64,000 nucleotides of DNA from Vanilla planifolia (GCA_023846275.1 CM043875.1:167505-231504); one strand, 5' to 3'. Numbered from the stretch's first letter, positions 26,230 to 41,978 are shown. Numbers and translations are program-made. Notes: generated from the sequence alone by a model not told the origin.

Positions 26230-28393
26230 GCATCGATTGATTAAGATTATTTGTTTGATTTCGCAAATACATTTATTTTAATTTAAATCTCAAAAAGAAA
26301 ACGATACGCCTAATACCTTTCATAACTTTTTTTTAATAATTATTAATATTTTGTAAAAACATATCTTATAAATAAATATTATTTTTTCTCTCCATCTTTT
26401 TATTCCTTCTATTTTTCTTTTAGATATAGCATAAAACAATCACGTCCAAGCATACGCTTTAGTGAAGCATTGAAATTGCCTGAGTTTGAAGAAGTCTCTT
26501 AAATCAATAGCTTTCGATTTGGCGCAAGCGTGAATAATGGTATACTACAAATAATAAACAATTCATTTATTTGTGAATTATCCAAATAATGTTCTAATTA
26601 ATGTATGATTTAAAATTAATTAAAAAATTGTTAACCAAGGCAACGCTTTCAACTCAACAGTCTTATTAACGTTGAAGCTGAAATACGAAATTATTGTTGT
26701 CATAAAATTTTCGACTTCACTTTGAAAAACTTAATTCACTATATTAGTATAATTTTATTTGATGAAAGATTCATTTTGTTATTATTAAGTTCATGCTACA
26801 TTTTAAAAATTTTATATAAATATTTTTTAAATCTTAATTATTTGGACATGAAAAGTACTTGTTAAAAAAAGAAATGAATGATATTTTTAACAATTAGACT
26901 TTCTTTTACTAAATTTAGTATTTTCCATGCATAATTTAATATACAAATATTAATTTGTATTTATTTTATAATTTTTTTAAAAATTTATTATAATTATCAT
27001 TGAAATTGATTTAAATTTATTGTCATGCTTTGTTTCGTAATTAAAAAAAGACATTTTAGTCAACGATGCGCATATCTTCTTTTGGATTTCACACCAGAAC
27101 TACAATCGTATAAAACGATTTGTAACGACATTAAAGCGAGGCAAAAATCTCGAGTTAACGTCGCAGAATTTTTTCGAGAACAGATAATTATGAGGGTAAT
27201 TAATTTAGTAATATGTATATAAAACATACTGTACAAAAAAAAAGATACAAAGTAACAAAACTCTTAAAACATACAACTATTTTATTAATGTTTATCGATT
27301 ATCGAACTATGCAAATAACTATTAAAAATAATTGTTCCTTTTACATATTTTCAACATTTCGATTTTTTTGTATAATAAAATTTTATTTTTTATTTTTCTT
27401 TTATTCTTATTATTTTTGCTCAAATAGATTTGAATAAAATAAAATTGACATAAAATAACTTAAATTCTTAATTTTAAAAAATTAAAGTTTGAATCATATA
27501 AGTCGTCGTATTTAAAAATAATAATTCTTTTGAAATTTATATAATTATTTTTTTGTTAATTTATATTATTTTAAAACTATATAAAATTAGCTTAATAAAT
27601 AATTTAATAGTTTTAATAATGAGGTTCATGATTTAATATAAATATTTACATAAAACTCAAATCATTAATTTATTCATAAATAAGAGTTTACATTTATTTT
27701 AAAATTTCTTTTAAAAACTGACGCGTACTGTTTATTTTTTTCAAAACTTCGAAAAAACAAAAAAAGAATTCGGACGGCTTTTTTTTTATTTTTGTCCGCA
27801 CAATACATTTACAGCGTGATTATAGGATCTTCCGCATAAACGGCATTATGCGGACGCCGAAAATGGCCAAAATCCGTGAGCTGACACTCACGCTTTTCCA
27901 GCGAAATTGCCGAATCGGAGGGGGCGTTCTGATTTACAAGGTCGCATAGACATATTATGCGGAAACGGCAAAATAACGAAAGCGGAAAATATGCCACATT
28001 TTTTTATTATTTTCGGGATTAACGTAAAATGCGGATAAATCCCGTAAATATTTGCCTGTTTTATTTTTTAAATATTTAGGATTTTGAGTAAGACGTTTCC
28101 TAAATTTTTTTTTTATTAGTAAAGTATTAAAGCAAACTAAAATATAATTTCTTATCAAAATTTTAAACATATAATATTTTTTTAAAATATATTATTTCAA
28201 AGTTATATAAAACTGTTATAGTCATTTATTAACTATATTTTTTATTTTAAAATCCTAAATTTTATTTGTTGATCACGCAATAATAACTTAGTCTAGAAGG
28301 TTTAGAAAAGAATAAAATTATCAAATATCTAATTTTTTTCTCATAAATAATTATATAAAAATCAAAAAAGTTTAATTTGTTTTACAAATATAA

Positions 28394-28429
<36 letters not shown>

Positions 28430-31132
28430 TCCTTATGCTAAAAATTAAAAATTACAATTTAACGATTTCTTATGGGTGACATATATAAATATATGTGTAA
28501 TAAATATGTTAAATATAAAATTTTTAAATTTAAGAAGATCCACTACAAATCTATAACATCTGATATAAATTCAATAAATTAACAATGATTGCATGTTAAC
28601 AATATATGAAAATATCAAAACATAACTCTTTTTAATATCTCATTTAAATTAAGTTATTAAACTATGATAAAAATTTATTTTTCATAATTCTATTGTGCCA
28701 ACCAAATCATAATCTAATAAAATTTAATTTAAACATTGGACAAAATAGACAAGAAAAGCAACCAAAATATTACATAAATATCCACGTTATTTCTTTTATA
28801 ATTTAATTCATTATATAGTCAATAAAAAAAATAACATGATAAAGGAAATCATATGAGCATCGATTTATTAAGATTATTTGTTTGATTTCGCAAATACATT
28901 TATTTTAATTTAAATCTCAAAAAGAAAACGATACGCCTAATACCTTTCATAACTTTTTTTTAATAATTATTAATATTTTGTAAAAACATATCTTATAAAT
29001 AAATATTATTTTTTCTCTCCATCTTTTTATTCCATCTATTTTTCTTTTAGATATAGCATAAAACAATCACGTCCAAGCATACGCTTTAGTGAAGCATTGA
29101 AATTGCTTGAGTTTGAAGAAGTCTCTTAAATCAATAGCTTTCGATTTGGCGCAAGCGTGAATAATGGTATACTACAAATAATAAACAATTCATTTATTTG
29201 TGAATTATCCAAATAATGTTCTAATTAATGTATGATTTAAAATTAATTAAAAAATTGTTAACCAAGGCAACGCTTTCAACTCAACAGTCTTATTAACGTT
29301 GAAGCTGAAATACGAAATTATTGTTGTCATAAAATTTTCGACTTCACTTTGAAAAACTTAATTCACTATATTAGTATAATTTTATTTGATGAAAGATTCA
29401 TTTTGTTATTATTAAGTTCATGCTACATTTTAAAAATTTTATATAAATATTTTTTAAATCTTAATTATTTGGACATGAAAAGTACTTGTTAAAAAAAGAA
29501 ATGAATGATATTTTTAACAATTAGACTTTCTTTTACTAAATTTAGTATTTTCCATGCATAATTTAATATACAAATATTAATTTGTATTTATTTTATAATT
29601 TTTTTTAAAAATTTATTATAATTATCATTGAAATTGATTTAAAATTATTGTCATGCTTTGTTTCGTAATTAAAAAAAGACATTTTAGTCAACGATGCGCA
29701 TATCTTCTTCTGGATTTCACACCAGAACTACAATCGTATAAAACGATTTGTAACGACATTAAAGCGAGGCAAAAATCTCGAGTTAACGTCGCAGAATTTT
29801 TTCGAGAACAGATAATTATGAGGGTAATTAATTTAGTAATATGTATATAAAACATACTGTACAAAAAAAAAAGATACAAAGTAACAAAACTCTTAAAACA
29901 TACAACTATTTTATTAATGTTTATCGATTATCGAACTATGCAAATAACTATTAAAAATAATTGTTCCTTTTACATATTTTCAACATTTCGATTTTTTTGT
30001 ATAATAAAATTTTATTTTTTATTTTTCTTTTATTCTTATTATTTTTGCTCAAATAGATTTGAATAAAATAAAATTGACATAAAATAACTTAAATTCTTAA
30101 TTTTAAAAAATTAAAGTTTGAATCATATAAGTCGTCGTATTTAAAAATAATAATTCTTTTGAAATTTATATAATTATTTTTTTGTTAATTTATATTATTT
30201 TAAAACTATATAAAATTAGCTTAATAAATAATTTAATAGTTTTAATAATGAGGTTCATGATTTAATATAAATATTTACATAAAACTCAAATCATTAATTT
30301 ATTCATAAATAAGAGTTTACATTTATTTTAAAATTTCTTTTAAAAACTGACGCGTACTGTTTATTTTTTTCAAAACTTCGAAAAAACAAAAAAAGAATTC
30401 GGACGGCTTTTTTTTTATTTTTGTCCGCACAATACATTTACAGCGTGATTATAGGATCTTCCGCATAAACGGCATTATTCGGACGCCGAAAATGCCCAAA
30501 ATCCGTGAGCGGACACTCACGCTTTTCCAGCGAAATTGCCGAATCGGAGGGGGCGTTCTGATTTACAAGGTCGCATAGACATATTATGCGGAAACGGCAA
30601 AATAACGAAAGCGGAAAATATGCCACATTTTTTTATTATTTTCGGGATTAACGTAAAATGCGGATAAATCTCGTAAATATTTGCCTGTTTTATTTTTTAA
30701 ATATTTAGGATTTTGAGTAAGACGTTTCCTAAATTTTTTTTTTATTAGTAAAGTATTAAAGCAAACTAAAATATAATTTCTTATCAAAATTTTAAACATA
30801 TAATATTTTTTTAAAATATATTATTTCAAAGTTATATAAAACTGTTATAGTCATTTATTAACTATATTTTTTATTTTAAAATCCTAAATTTTATTTGTTG
30901 ATCACGCAATAATAACTTAGTCTAGAAGGTTTAGAAAAGAATAAAATTATCAAATATCTAATTTTTTTCTCATAAATAATTATATAAAAATCAAAAAAGT
31001 TTAATTTGTTTTACAAATATAATTTAATATATATATATATATATATATATTAATTCCTTATGCTAAAAATTAAAAATTACAATTTAACGATTTCTTATGG
31101 GTGACATATATAAATATATGTGTAATAAATAT
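24989..31132. repeat. Block of diverged units inside the array (about 2.4 units)
   Basis: These coordinates are the minimum extent: the first and last bases that carry a diverged-type marker. The true edges lie in 24796-24989 and 31133-31491. Changes are about ten times denser here than between standard copies, and are shared mostly among units 10-12. Confidence 0.85.
26230..28856 (+). repeat. Repeat unit 11 (2627 bp), diverged type
   Basis: The whole unit is diverged: I count roughly 40 substitutions and single-base indels against the standard unit, spread over islands and spacers alike. It has a poly-A run of nine, a TA run of 27 nt and private changes such as the start of the unit (GCATCGATTGATT), T in the island B hairpin arm near 27082, and CCCGTAAA near 28040. 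Confidence 0.93.
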
Positions 31133-31481
31133 GTTAAATATAAAATTTTTAAATTTAAGAAGATCCACTACAAATCTATAACATCTGATATAAATTCAAT
31201 AAATTAACAATGATTGCATGTTAACAATATATGAAAATATCAAAACATAACTCTTTTTAATATCTCATTTAAATTAAGTTATTAAACTATGATAAAAATT
31301 TATTTTTCATAATTCTATTGTGCCAACCAAATCATAATCTAATAAAATTTAATTTAAACATTGGACAAAATAGACAAGAAAAGCAACCAAAATATTACAT
31401 AAATATCCACGTTATTTCTTTTATAATTTAATTCATTATATAGTCAATAAAAAAAATAACATGATAAAGGAAATCATATGA
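28857..31481 (+). repeat. Repeat unit 12 (2625 bp), diverged type
   Basis: It shares most of the unit 11 changes and adds its own: A for T near 29034, TTCGGA in place of TGCGGA near 30478-30483, GCCC for GGCC near 30494, and loop CGGACA at 30510-30515. The last diverged marker is T at 31132. Its final ~350 bases carry no marker that separates the two types. Confidence 0.93.
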
Positions 31482-34105
31482 GCATCGATTTCTTAAGATT
31501 ATTTGCTTGATTTCGCAAATACGTTTATTTTAATTTAAATCTCAAAAAGAAAACGATACGCCTAATACCTTTCATAACTTTTTTTAATAATTATTAATAT
31601 TTTGTAAAAACATATCTTATAAATAAATATTATTTTTTTCTCTCCATCTTTTTATTCCTTCTATTTTTCTTTTAGAAATAGCATAAAACTATCACGTCCA
31701 AGCATACGCTTTAGTGAAGCATTGAAATTGCCTGAGTTTGAAGAAGTCTCTTAAATCAATAGCTTTCGATTTGGCGCAAGCGTGAATAATGGTATACTAC
31801 AAATAATAAACAATTCATTCATTTGAGAATTATCCAAATAATGTTCTAATTAATGTATGATTTAAAATTAATTAAAAAGTTATTAACGAAGGCAACGCTT
31901 TCAACTCAACAGTCTTATTAACGTTGAAGCTGAAATACGAAATTATTGTTGTCATAAAATTTTCGACTTCACTTTGAAAAACTTAATTCACTATATTAGT
32001 ATAATTTTATTTGATGAAAGATTCATTTTGTTATTATTAAGTTCATGCTACATTTTAAAAATTTTATATAAATATTTTTTAAATCTTAATTATTTGGACA
32101 TGAAAAGTACATGTTAAAAAAAGAAATGAATGATATTTTTAACAATTAGACTTTCTTTTACTAAATTTAGTATTTTCCATGCATAATTTAATATACAAAT
32201 ATTAATTTGTATTTATTTTATAATTTTTTTTAAAAATTTATTATAATTATCATTGAAATTGATTTAAAATTATTGTCATGCTTTGTTTCGTAATTAAAAA
32301 AAGACATTTTAGTCAACGATGCGCATATCTTCTTCTGGATTTCACACCAGAACTACAATCGTGTAAAACGATTTGTAACGACATTAAAGCGAGGCAAAAA
32401 TCTCGAGTTAACGTCGCAGAATTTTTTCGAGAACAGATAATTATGAGGGTAATTAATTTAGTAATATGTGTATAAAACATACTGTACAAAAAAAAAAGAT
32501 ACAAAGTAACAAAACTCTTAAAACATACAACTATTTTATTAATGTTTATTGATTATCGAACTATGCAAATAACTATTAAAAATAATTGTTCCTTTTACAT
32601 ATTTTCAACATCTCGATTTTTTTGTATGATAAAATCTATTTTTTATTTTTCTTTTATTCTTATTATTTTTGCTGAAATAGATTTGAATAAAATAAAATTG
32701 ACATAAAATAACTTAAATTCTTAATTTTAAAAAATTAAAGTTTGAATCATATAAGTCGTCGTATTTAAAAATAATAATTCTTTTGAAATTTATATAATTA
32801 TTTTTTTGTTAATTTATATTATTTTAAAACTATATAAAATTAGCTTAATAAATAATTTAATAGTTTTAATCATGAGGTTCATGATTTAATATAAATATTT
32901 ACATAAAACTCAAATCATTAATTTATTCATAAATAAGAGTTTACATTTATTTTAAAATTTCTTTTAAAAACTGACGCGTACTGTTTATTTTTTTCAAAAC
33001 CTCGGAAAAACAAAAAAAGAATTCGGACGGCTTTTTTTTTATTTTTGTCCGCACAATACATTTACAGCGTGATTATAGGATCTTCGGCATAAACGGCATT
33101 ATGCGGACGCCGAAAATGGCCAAAATCCGTGAGCCAACACTCACGCTTTTCCAGCGAAATTGCCGAATCGGAAGGGGCGTTCTGATTTACAAGGTCGCAT
33201 AGACATATTATGCGGAAACGGCAAAATAACGAAAGCGGAAAATATGCCACATTTTTTTATTATTGTCGGGATTAACGTAAAATGCGGATAAATCTCGTAA
33301 ATATTTGCCTGTTTTATTTTTTAAACATTTAGGATTTTGAGTAAGACGTTTCCTAAATTTTTTTTTTATTAGTAAAGTATTAAAGCAAACTAAAATATAA
33401 TTTCTTATCAAAATTTTAAACATATAATATTTTTTTAAAATATATTATTTCAAAGTTATATAAAACTTTTATAGTCATTTATTAACTATATTTTTTATTT
33501 TAAAATCCTAAATTTTATTTGTTGATCACGCAATAATAACTTAGTCTAGAAGGTTTAGAAAAGAATAAAATTATCAAATATCTAAATTTTTTCTCATAAA
33601 TAATTATATAAAAATCAAAAAAGTTTAATTTGTTTTACAAATATAATTTAATATATATATATATATATATATATTAATTCCTTATGCTAAAAATTAAAAA
33701 TTACAATTTAACGATTTCTTATGGGTGACATATATAAATATATGTGTAATAAATAGGTTAAATATAAAATTTTTAAATTTAAGAAGATCCACTACAAATC
33801 TATAACATCTGATATAAATTCAATAAATTAACAATGATTGCATGTTAACAATATATGAAAATATCAAAACATAACTCTTTTTAATATCTCATTTAAATTA
33901 AGTTATTAAACTATGATAAAAATTTATTTTTCATAATTCTATTGTGCCAACCAAATCATAATCTAATAAAATTTAATTTAAACATTGGACAAAATAGACA
34001 AGAAAAGCAACCAAAATATTACATAAATATCCACGTTATTTCTTTTATAATTTAATTCATTATATAGTCAATAAAAAAAATAACATGATAAAGGAAATCA
34101 TATGA
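31482..34105 (+). repeat. Repeat unit 13 (2624 bp)
   Basis: The standard type resumes, with the C at 31492 as the first clear marker. It has T at 33468 in place of G, shared with units 15 and 16, and a 23-nt TA run. Confidence 0.95.
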
Positions 34106-36730
34106 GCATCGATTTCTTAAGATTATTTGCTTGATTTCGCAAATACGTTTATTTTAATTTAAATCTCAAAAAGAAAACGATACGCCTAATACCTTTCATA
34201 ACTTTTTTTAATAATTATTAATATTTTGTAAAAACATATCTTATAAATAAATATTATTTTTTTCTCTCCATCTTTTTATTCCTTCTATTTTTCTTTTAGA
34301 AATAGCATAAAACTATCACGTCCAAGCATACGCTTTAGTGAAGCATTGAAATTGCCTGAGTTTGAAGAAGTCTCTTAAATCAATAGCTTTCGATTTGGCG
34401 CAAGCGTGAATAATGGTATACTACAAATAATAAACAATTCATTCATTTGAGAATTATCCAAATAATGTTCTAATTAATGTATGATTTAAAATTAATTAAA
34501 AAGTTATTAACGAAGGCAACGCTTTCAACTCAACAGTCTTATTAACGTTGAAGCTGAAATACGAAATTATTGTTGTCATAAAATTTTCGACTTCACTTTG
34601 AAAAACTTAATTCACTATATTAGTATAATTTTATTTGATGAAAGATTCATTTTGTTATTATTAAGTTCATGCTACATTTTAAAAATTTTATATAAATATT
34701 TTTTAAATCTTAATTATTTGGACATGAAAAGTACATGTTAAAAAAAGAAATGAATGATATTTTTAACAATTAGACTTTCTTTTACTAAATTTAGTATTTT
34801 CCATGCATAATTTAATATACAAATATTAATTTGTATTTATTTTATAATTTTTTTTAAAAATTTATTATAATTATCATTGAAATTGATTTAAAATTATTGT
34901 CATGCTTTGTTTCGTAATTAAAAAAAGACATTTTAGTCAACGATGCGCATATCTTCTTCTGGATTTCACACCAGAACTACAATCGTGTAAAACGATTTGT
35001 AACGACATTAAAGCGAGGCAAAAATCTCGAGTTAACGTCGCAGAATTTTTTCGAGAACAGATAATTATGAGGGTAATTAATTTAGTAATATGTGTATAAA
35101 ACATACTGTACAAAAAAAAAAGATACAAAGTAACAAAACTCTTAAAACATACAACTATTTTATTAATGTTTATTGATTATCGAACTATGCAAATAACTAT
35201 TAAAAATAATTGTTCCTTTTACATATTTTCAACATCTCGATTTTTTTGTATGATAAAATCTATTTTTTATTTTTCTTTTATTCTTATTATTTTTGCTGAA
35301 ATAGATTTGAATAAAATAAAATTGACATAAAATAACTTAAATTCTTAATTTTAAAAAATTAAAGTTTGAATCATATAAGTCGTCGTATTTAAAAATAATA
35401 ATTCTTTTGAAATTTATATAATTATTTTTTTGTTAATTTATATTATTTTAAAACTATATAAAATTAGCTTAATAAATAATTTAATAGTTTTAATCATGAG
35501 GTTCATGATTTAATATAAATATTTACATAAAACTCAAATCATTAATTTATTCATAAATAAGAGTTTACATTTATTTTAAAATTTCTTTTAAAAACTGACG
35601 CGTACTGTTTATTTTTTTCAAAACCTCGGAAAAACAAAAAAAGAATTCGGACGGCTTTTTTTTTATTTTTGTCCGCACAATACATTTACAGCGTGATTAT
35701 AGGATCTTCGGCATAAACGGCATTATGCGGACGCCGAAAATGGCCAAAATCCGTGAGCCAACACTCACGCTTTTCCAGCGAAATTGCCGAATCGGAAGGG
35801 GCGTTCTGATTTACAAGGTCGCATAGACATATTATGCGGAAACGGCAAAATAACGAAAGCGGAAAATATGCCACATTTTTTTATTATTGTCGGGATTAAC
35901 GTAAAATGCGGATAAATCTCGTAAATATTTGCCTGTTTTATTTTTTAAACATTTAGGATTTTGAGTAAGACGTTTCCTAAATTTTCTTTTTTATTAGTAA
36001 AGTATTAAAGCAAACTAAAATATAATTTCTTATCAAAATTTTAAACATATAATATTTTTTTAAAATATATTATTTCAAAGTTATATAAAACTGTTATAGT
36101 CATTTATTAACTATATTTTTTATTTTAAAATCCTAAATTTTATTTGTTGATCACGCAATAATAACTTAGTCTAGAAGGTTTAGAAAAGAATAAAATTATC
36201 AAATATCTAAATTTTTTCTCATAAATAATTATATAAAAATCAAAAAAGTTTAATTTGTTTTACAAATATAATTTAATATATATATATATATATATATATT
36301 AATTCCTTATGCTAAAAATTAAAAATTACAATTTAACGATTTCTTATGGGTGACATATATAAATATATGTGTAATAAATAGGTTAAATATAAAATTTTTA
36401 AATTTAAGAAGATCCACTACAAATCTATAACATCTGATATAAATTCAATAAATTAACAATGATTGCATGTTAACAATATATGAAAATATCAAAACATAAC
36501 TCTTTTTAATATCTCATTTAAATTAAGTTATTAAACTATGATAAAAATTTATTTTTCATAATTCTATTGTGCCAACCAAATCATAATCTAATAAAATTTA
36601 ATTTAAACATTGGACAAAATAGACAAGAAAAGCAACCAAAATATTACATAAATATCCACGTTATTTCTTTTATAATTTAATTCATTATATAGTCAATAAA
36701 AAAAATAACATGATAAAGGAAATCATATGA
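34106..36730 (+). repeat. Repeat unit 14 (2625 bp)
   Basis: It carries the T4CT6 form (C at 35986) and a 23-nt TA run, the same pair as unit 8. It lacks the G-to-T change seen in its neighbours 13, 15 and 16. Confidence 0.95.
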
Positions 36731-39354
36731 GCATCGATTTCTTAAGATTATTTGCTTGATTTCGCAAATACGTTTATTTTAATTTAAATCTCAAAAAGAA
36801 AACGATACGCCTAATACCTTTCATAACTTTTTTTAATAATTATTAATATTTTGTAAAAACATATCTTATAAATAAATATTATTTTTTTCTCTCCATCTTT
36901 TTATTCCTTCTATTTTTCTTTTAGAAATAGCATAAAACTATCACGTCCAAGCATACGCTTTAGTGAAGCATTGAAATTGCCTGAGTTTGAAGAAGTCTCT
37001 TAAATCAATAGCTTTCGATTTGGCGCAAGCGTGAATAATGGTATACTACAAATAATAAACAATTCATTCATTTGAGAATTATCCAAATAATGTTCTAATT
37101 AATGTATGATTTAAAATTAATTAAAAAGTTATTAACGAAGGCAACGCTTTCAACTCAACAGTCTTATTAACGTTGAAGCTGAAATACGAAATTATTGTTG
37201 TCATAAAATTTTCGACTTCACTTTGAAAAACTTAATTCACTATATTAGTATAATTTTATTTGATGAAAGATTCATTTTGTTATTATTAAGTTCATGCTAC
37301 ATTTTAAAAATTTTATATAAATATTTTTTAAATCTTAATTATTTGGACATGAAAAGTACATGTTAAAAAAAGAAATGAATGATATTTTTAACAATTAGAC
37401 TTTCTTTTACTAAATTTAGTATTTTCCATGCATAATTTAATATACAAATATTAATTTGTATTTATTTTATAATTTTTTTTAAAAATTTATTATAATTATC
37501 ATTGAAATTGATTTAAAATTATTGTCATGCTTTGTTTCGTAATTAAAAAAAGACATTTTAGTCAACGATGCGCATATCTTCTTCTGGATTTCACACCAGA
37601 ACTACAATCGTGTAAAACGATTTGTAACGACATTAAAGCGAGGCAAAAATCTCGAGTTAACGTCGCAGAATTTTTTCGAGAACAGATAATTATGAGGGTA
37701 ATTAATTTAGTAATATGTGTATAAAACATACTGTACAAAAAAAAAAGATACAAAGTAACAAAACTCTTAAAACATACAACTATTTTATTAATGTTTATTG
37801 ATTATCGAACTATGCAAATAACTATTAAAAATAATTGTTCCTTTTACATATTTTCAACATCTCGATTTTTTTGTATGATAAAATCTATTTTTTATTTTTC
37901 TTTTATTCTTATTATTTTTGCTGAAATAGATTTGAATAAAATAAAATTGACATAAAATAACTTAAATTCTTAATTTTAAAAAATTAAAGTTTGAATCATA
38001 TAAGTCGTCGTATTTAAAAATAATAATTCTTTTGAAATTTATATAATTATTTTTTTGTTAATTTATATTATTTTAAAACTATATAAAATTAGCTTAATAA
38101 ATAATTTAATAGTTTTAATCATGAGGTTCATGATTTAATATAAATATTTACATAAAACTCAAATCATTAATTTATTCATAAATAAGAGTTTACATTTATT
38201 TTAAAATTTCTTTTAAAAACTGACGCGTACTGTTTATTTTTTTCAAAACCTCGGAAAAACAAAAAAAGAATTCGGACGGCTTTTTTTTTATTTTTGTCCG
38301 CACAATACATTTACAGCGTGATTATAGGATCTTCGGCATAAACGGCATTATGCGGACGCCGAAAATGGCCAAAATCCGTGAGCCAACACTCACGCTTTTC
38401 CAGCGAAATTGCCGAATCGGAAGGGGCGTTCTGATTTACAAGGTCGCATAGACATATTATGCGGAAACGGCAAAATAACGAAAGCGGAAAATATGCCACA
38501 TTTTTTTATTATTGTCGGGATTAACGTAAAATGCGGATAAATCTCGTAAATATTTGCCTGTTTTATTTTTTAAACATTTAGGATTTTGAGTAAGACGTTT
38601 CCTAAATTTTTTTTTTATTAGTAAAGTATTAAAGCAAACTAAAATATAATTTCTTATCAAAATTTTAAACATATAATATTTTTTTAAAATATATTATTTC
38701 AAAGTTATATAAAACTTTTATAGTCATTTATTAACTATATTTTTTATTTTAAAATCCTAAATTTTATTTGTTGATCACGCAATAATAACTTAGTCTAGAA
38801 GGTTTAGAAAAGAATAAAATTATCAAATATCTAAATTTTTTCTCATAAATAATTATATAAAAATCAAAAAAGTTTAATTTGTTTTACAAATATAATTTAA
38901 TATATATATATATATATATATATTAATTCCTTATGCTAAAAATTAAAAATTACAATTTAACGATTTCTTATGGGTGACATATATAAATATATGTGTAATA
39001 AATAGGTTAAATATAAAATTTTTAAATTTAAGAAGATCCACTACAAATCTATAACATCTGATATAAATTCAATAAATTAACAATGATTGCATGTTAACAA
39101 TATATGAAAATATCAAAACATAACTCTTTTTAATATCTCATTTAAATTAAGTTATTAAACTATGATAAAAATTTATTTTTCATAATTCTATTGTGCCAAC
39201 CAAATCATAATCTAATAAAATTTAATTTAAACATTGGACAAAATAGACAAGAAAAGCAACCAAAATATTACATAAATATCCACGTTATTTCTTTTATAAT
39301 TTAATTCATTATATAGTCAATAAAAAAAATAACATGATAAAGGAAATCATATGA
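36731..39354 (+). repeat. Repeat unit 15 (2624 bp)
   Basis: It has the G-to-T change at 38717 shared with units 13 and 16, and a 23-nt TA run. Confidence 0.95.
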
Positions 39355-41978
39355 GCATCGATTTCTTAAGATTATTTGCTTGATTTCGCAAATACGTTTA
39401 TTTTAATTTAAATCTCAAAAAGAAAACGATACGCCTAATACCTTTCATAACTTTTTTTAATAATTATTAATATTTTGTAAAAACATATCTTATAAATAAA
39501 TATTATTTTTTTCTCTCCATCTTTTTATTCCTTCTATTTTTCTTTTAGAAATAGCATAAAACTATCACGTCCAAGCATACGCTTTAGTGAAGCATTGAAA
39601 TTGCCTGAGTTTGAAGAAGTCTCTTAAATCAATAGCTTTCGATTTGGCGCAAGCGTGAATAATGGTATACTACAAATAATAAACAATTCATTCATTTGAG
39701 AATTATCCAAATAATGTTCTAATTAATGTATGATTTAAAATTAATTAAAAAGTTATTAACGAAGGCAACGCTTTCAACTCAACAGTCTTATTAACGTTGA
39801 AGCTGAAATACGAAATTATTGTTGTCATAAAATTTTCGACTTCACTTTGAAAAACTTAATTCACTATATTAGTATAATTTTATTTGATGAAAGATTCATT
39901 TTGTTATTATTAAGTTCATGCTACATTTTAAAAATTTTATATAAATATTTTTTAAATCTTAATTATTTGGACATGAAAAGTACATGTTAAAAAAAGAAAT
40001 GAATGATATTTTTAACAATTAGACTTTCTTTTACTAAATTTAGTATTTTCCATGCATAATTTAATATACAAATATTAATTTGTATTTATTTTATAATTTT
40101 TTTTAAAAATTTATTATAATTATCATTGAAATTGATTTAAAATTATTGTCATGCTTTGTTTCGTAATTAAAAAAAGACATTTTAGTCAACGATGCGCATA
40201 TCTTCTTCTGGATTTCACACCAGAACTACAATCGTGTAAAACGATTTGTAACGACATTAAAGCGAGGCAAAAATCTCGAGTTAACGTCGCAGAATTTTTT
40301 CGAGAACAGATAATTATGAGGGTAATTAATTTAGTAATATGTGTATAAAACATACTGTACAAAAAAAAAAGATACAAAGTAACAAAACTCTTAAAACATA
40401 CAACTATTTTATTAATGTTTATTGATTATCGAACTATGCAAATAACTATTAAAAATAATTGTTCCTTTTACATATTTTCAACATCTCGATTTTTTTGTAT
40501 GATAAAATCTATTTTTTATTTTTCTTTTATTCTTATTATTTTTGCTGAAATAGATTTGAATAAAATAAAATTGACATAAAATAACTTAAATTCTTAATTT
40601 TAAAAAATTAAAGTTTGAATCATATAAGTCGTCGTATTTAAAAATAATAATTCTTTTGAAATTTATATAATTATTTTTTTGTTAATTTATATTATTTTAA
40701 AACTATATAAAATTAGCTTAATAAATAATTTAATAGTTTTAATCATGAGGTTCATGATTTAATATAAATATTTACATAAAACTCAAATCATTAATTTATT
40801 CATAAATAAGAGTTTACATTTATTTTAAAATTTCTTTTAAAAACTGACGCGTACTGTTTATTTTTTTCAAAACCTCGGAAAAACAAAAAAAGAATTCGGA
40901 CGGCTTTTTTTTTATTTTTGTCCGCACAATACATTTACAGCGTGATTATAGGATCTTCGGCATAAACGGCATTATGCGGACGCCGAAAATGGCCAAAATC
41001 CGTGAGCCAACACTCACGCTTTTCCAGCGAAATTGCCGAATCGGAAGGGGCGTTCTGATTTACAAGGTCGCATAGACATATTATGCGGAAACGGCAAAAT
41101 AACGAAAGCGGAAAATATGCCACATTTTTTTATTATTGTCGGGATTAACGTAAAATGCGGATAAATCTCGTAAATATTTGCCTGTTTTATTTTTTAAACA
41201 TTTAGGATTTTGAGTAAGACGTTTCCTAAATTTTTTTTTTATTAGTAAAGTATTAAAGCAAACTAAAATATAATTTCTTATCAAAATTTTAAACATATAA
41301 TATTTTTTTAAAATATATTATTTCAAAGTTATATAAAACTTTTATAGTCATTTATTAACTATATTTTTTATTTTAAAATCCTAAATTTTATTTGTTGATC
41401 ACGCAATAATAACTTAGTCTAGAAGGTTTAGAAAAGAATAAAATTATCAAATATCTAAATTTTTTCTCATAAATAATTATATAAAAATCAAAAAAGTTTA
41501 ATTTGTTTTACAAATATAATTTAATATATATATATATATATATATATTAATTCCTTATGCTAAAAATTAAAAATTACAATTTAACGATTTCTTATGGGTG
41601 ACATATATAAATATATGTGTAATAAATAGGTTAAATATAAAATTTTTAAATTTAAGAAGATCCACTACAAATCTATAACATCTGATATAAATTCAATAAA
41701 TTAACAATGATTGCATGTTAACAATATATGAAAATATCAAAACATAACTCTTTTTAATATCTCATTTAAATTAAGTTATTAAACTATGATAAAAATTTAT
41801 TTTTCATAATTCTATTGTGCCAACCAAATCATAATCTAATAAAATTTAATTTAAACATTGGACAAAATAGACAAGAAAAGCAACCAAAATATTACATAAA
41901 TATCCACGTTATTTCTTTTATAATTTAATTCATTATATAGTCAATAAAAAAAATAACATGATAAAGGAAATCATATGA
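39355..41978 (+). repeat. Repeat unit 16 (2624 bp)
   Basis: It has the G-to-T change at 41341 and a 23-nt TA run, and I saw no difference from unit 15. Confidence 0.95.
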
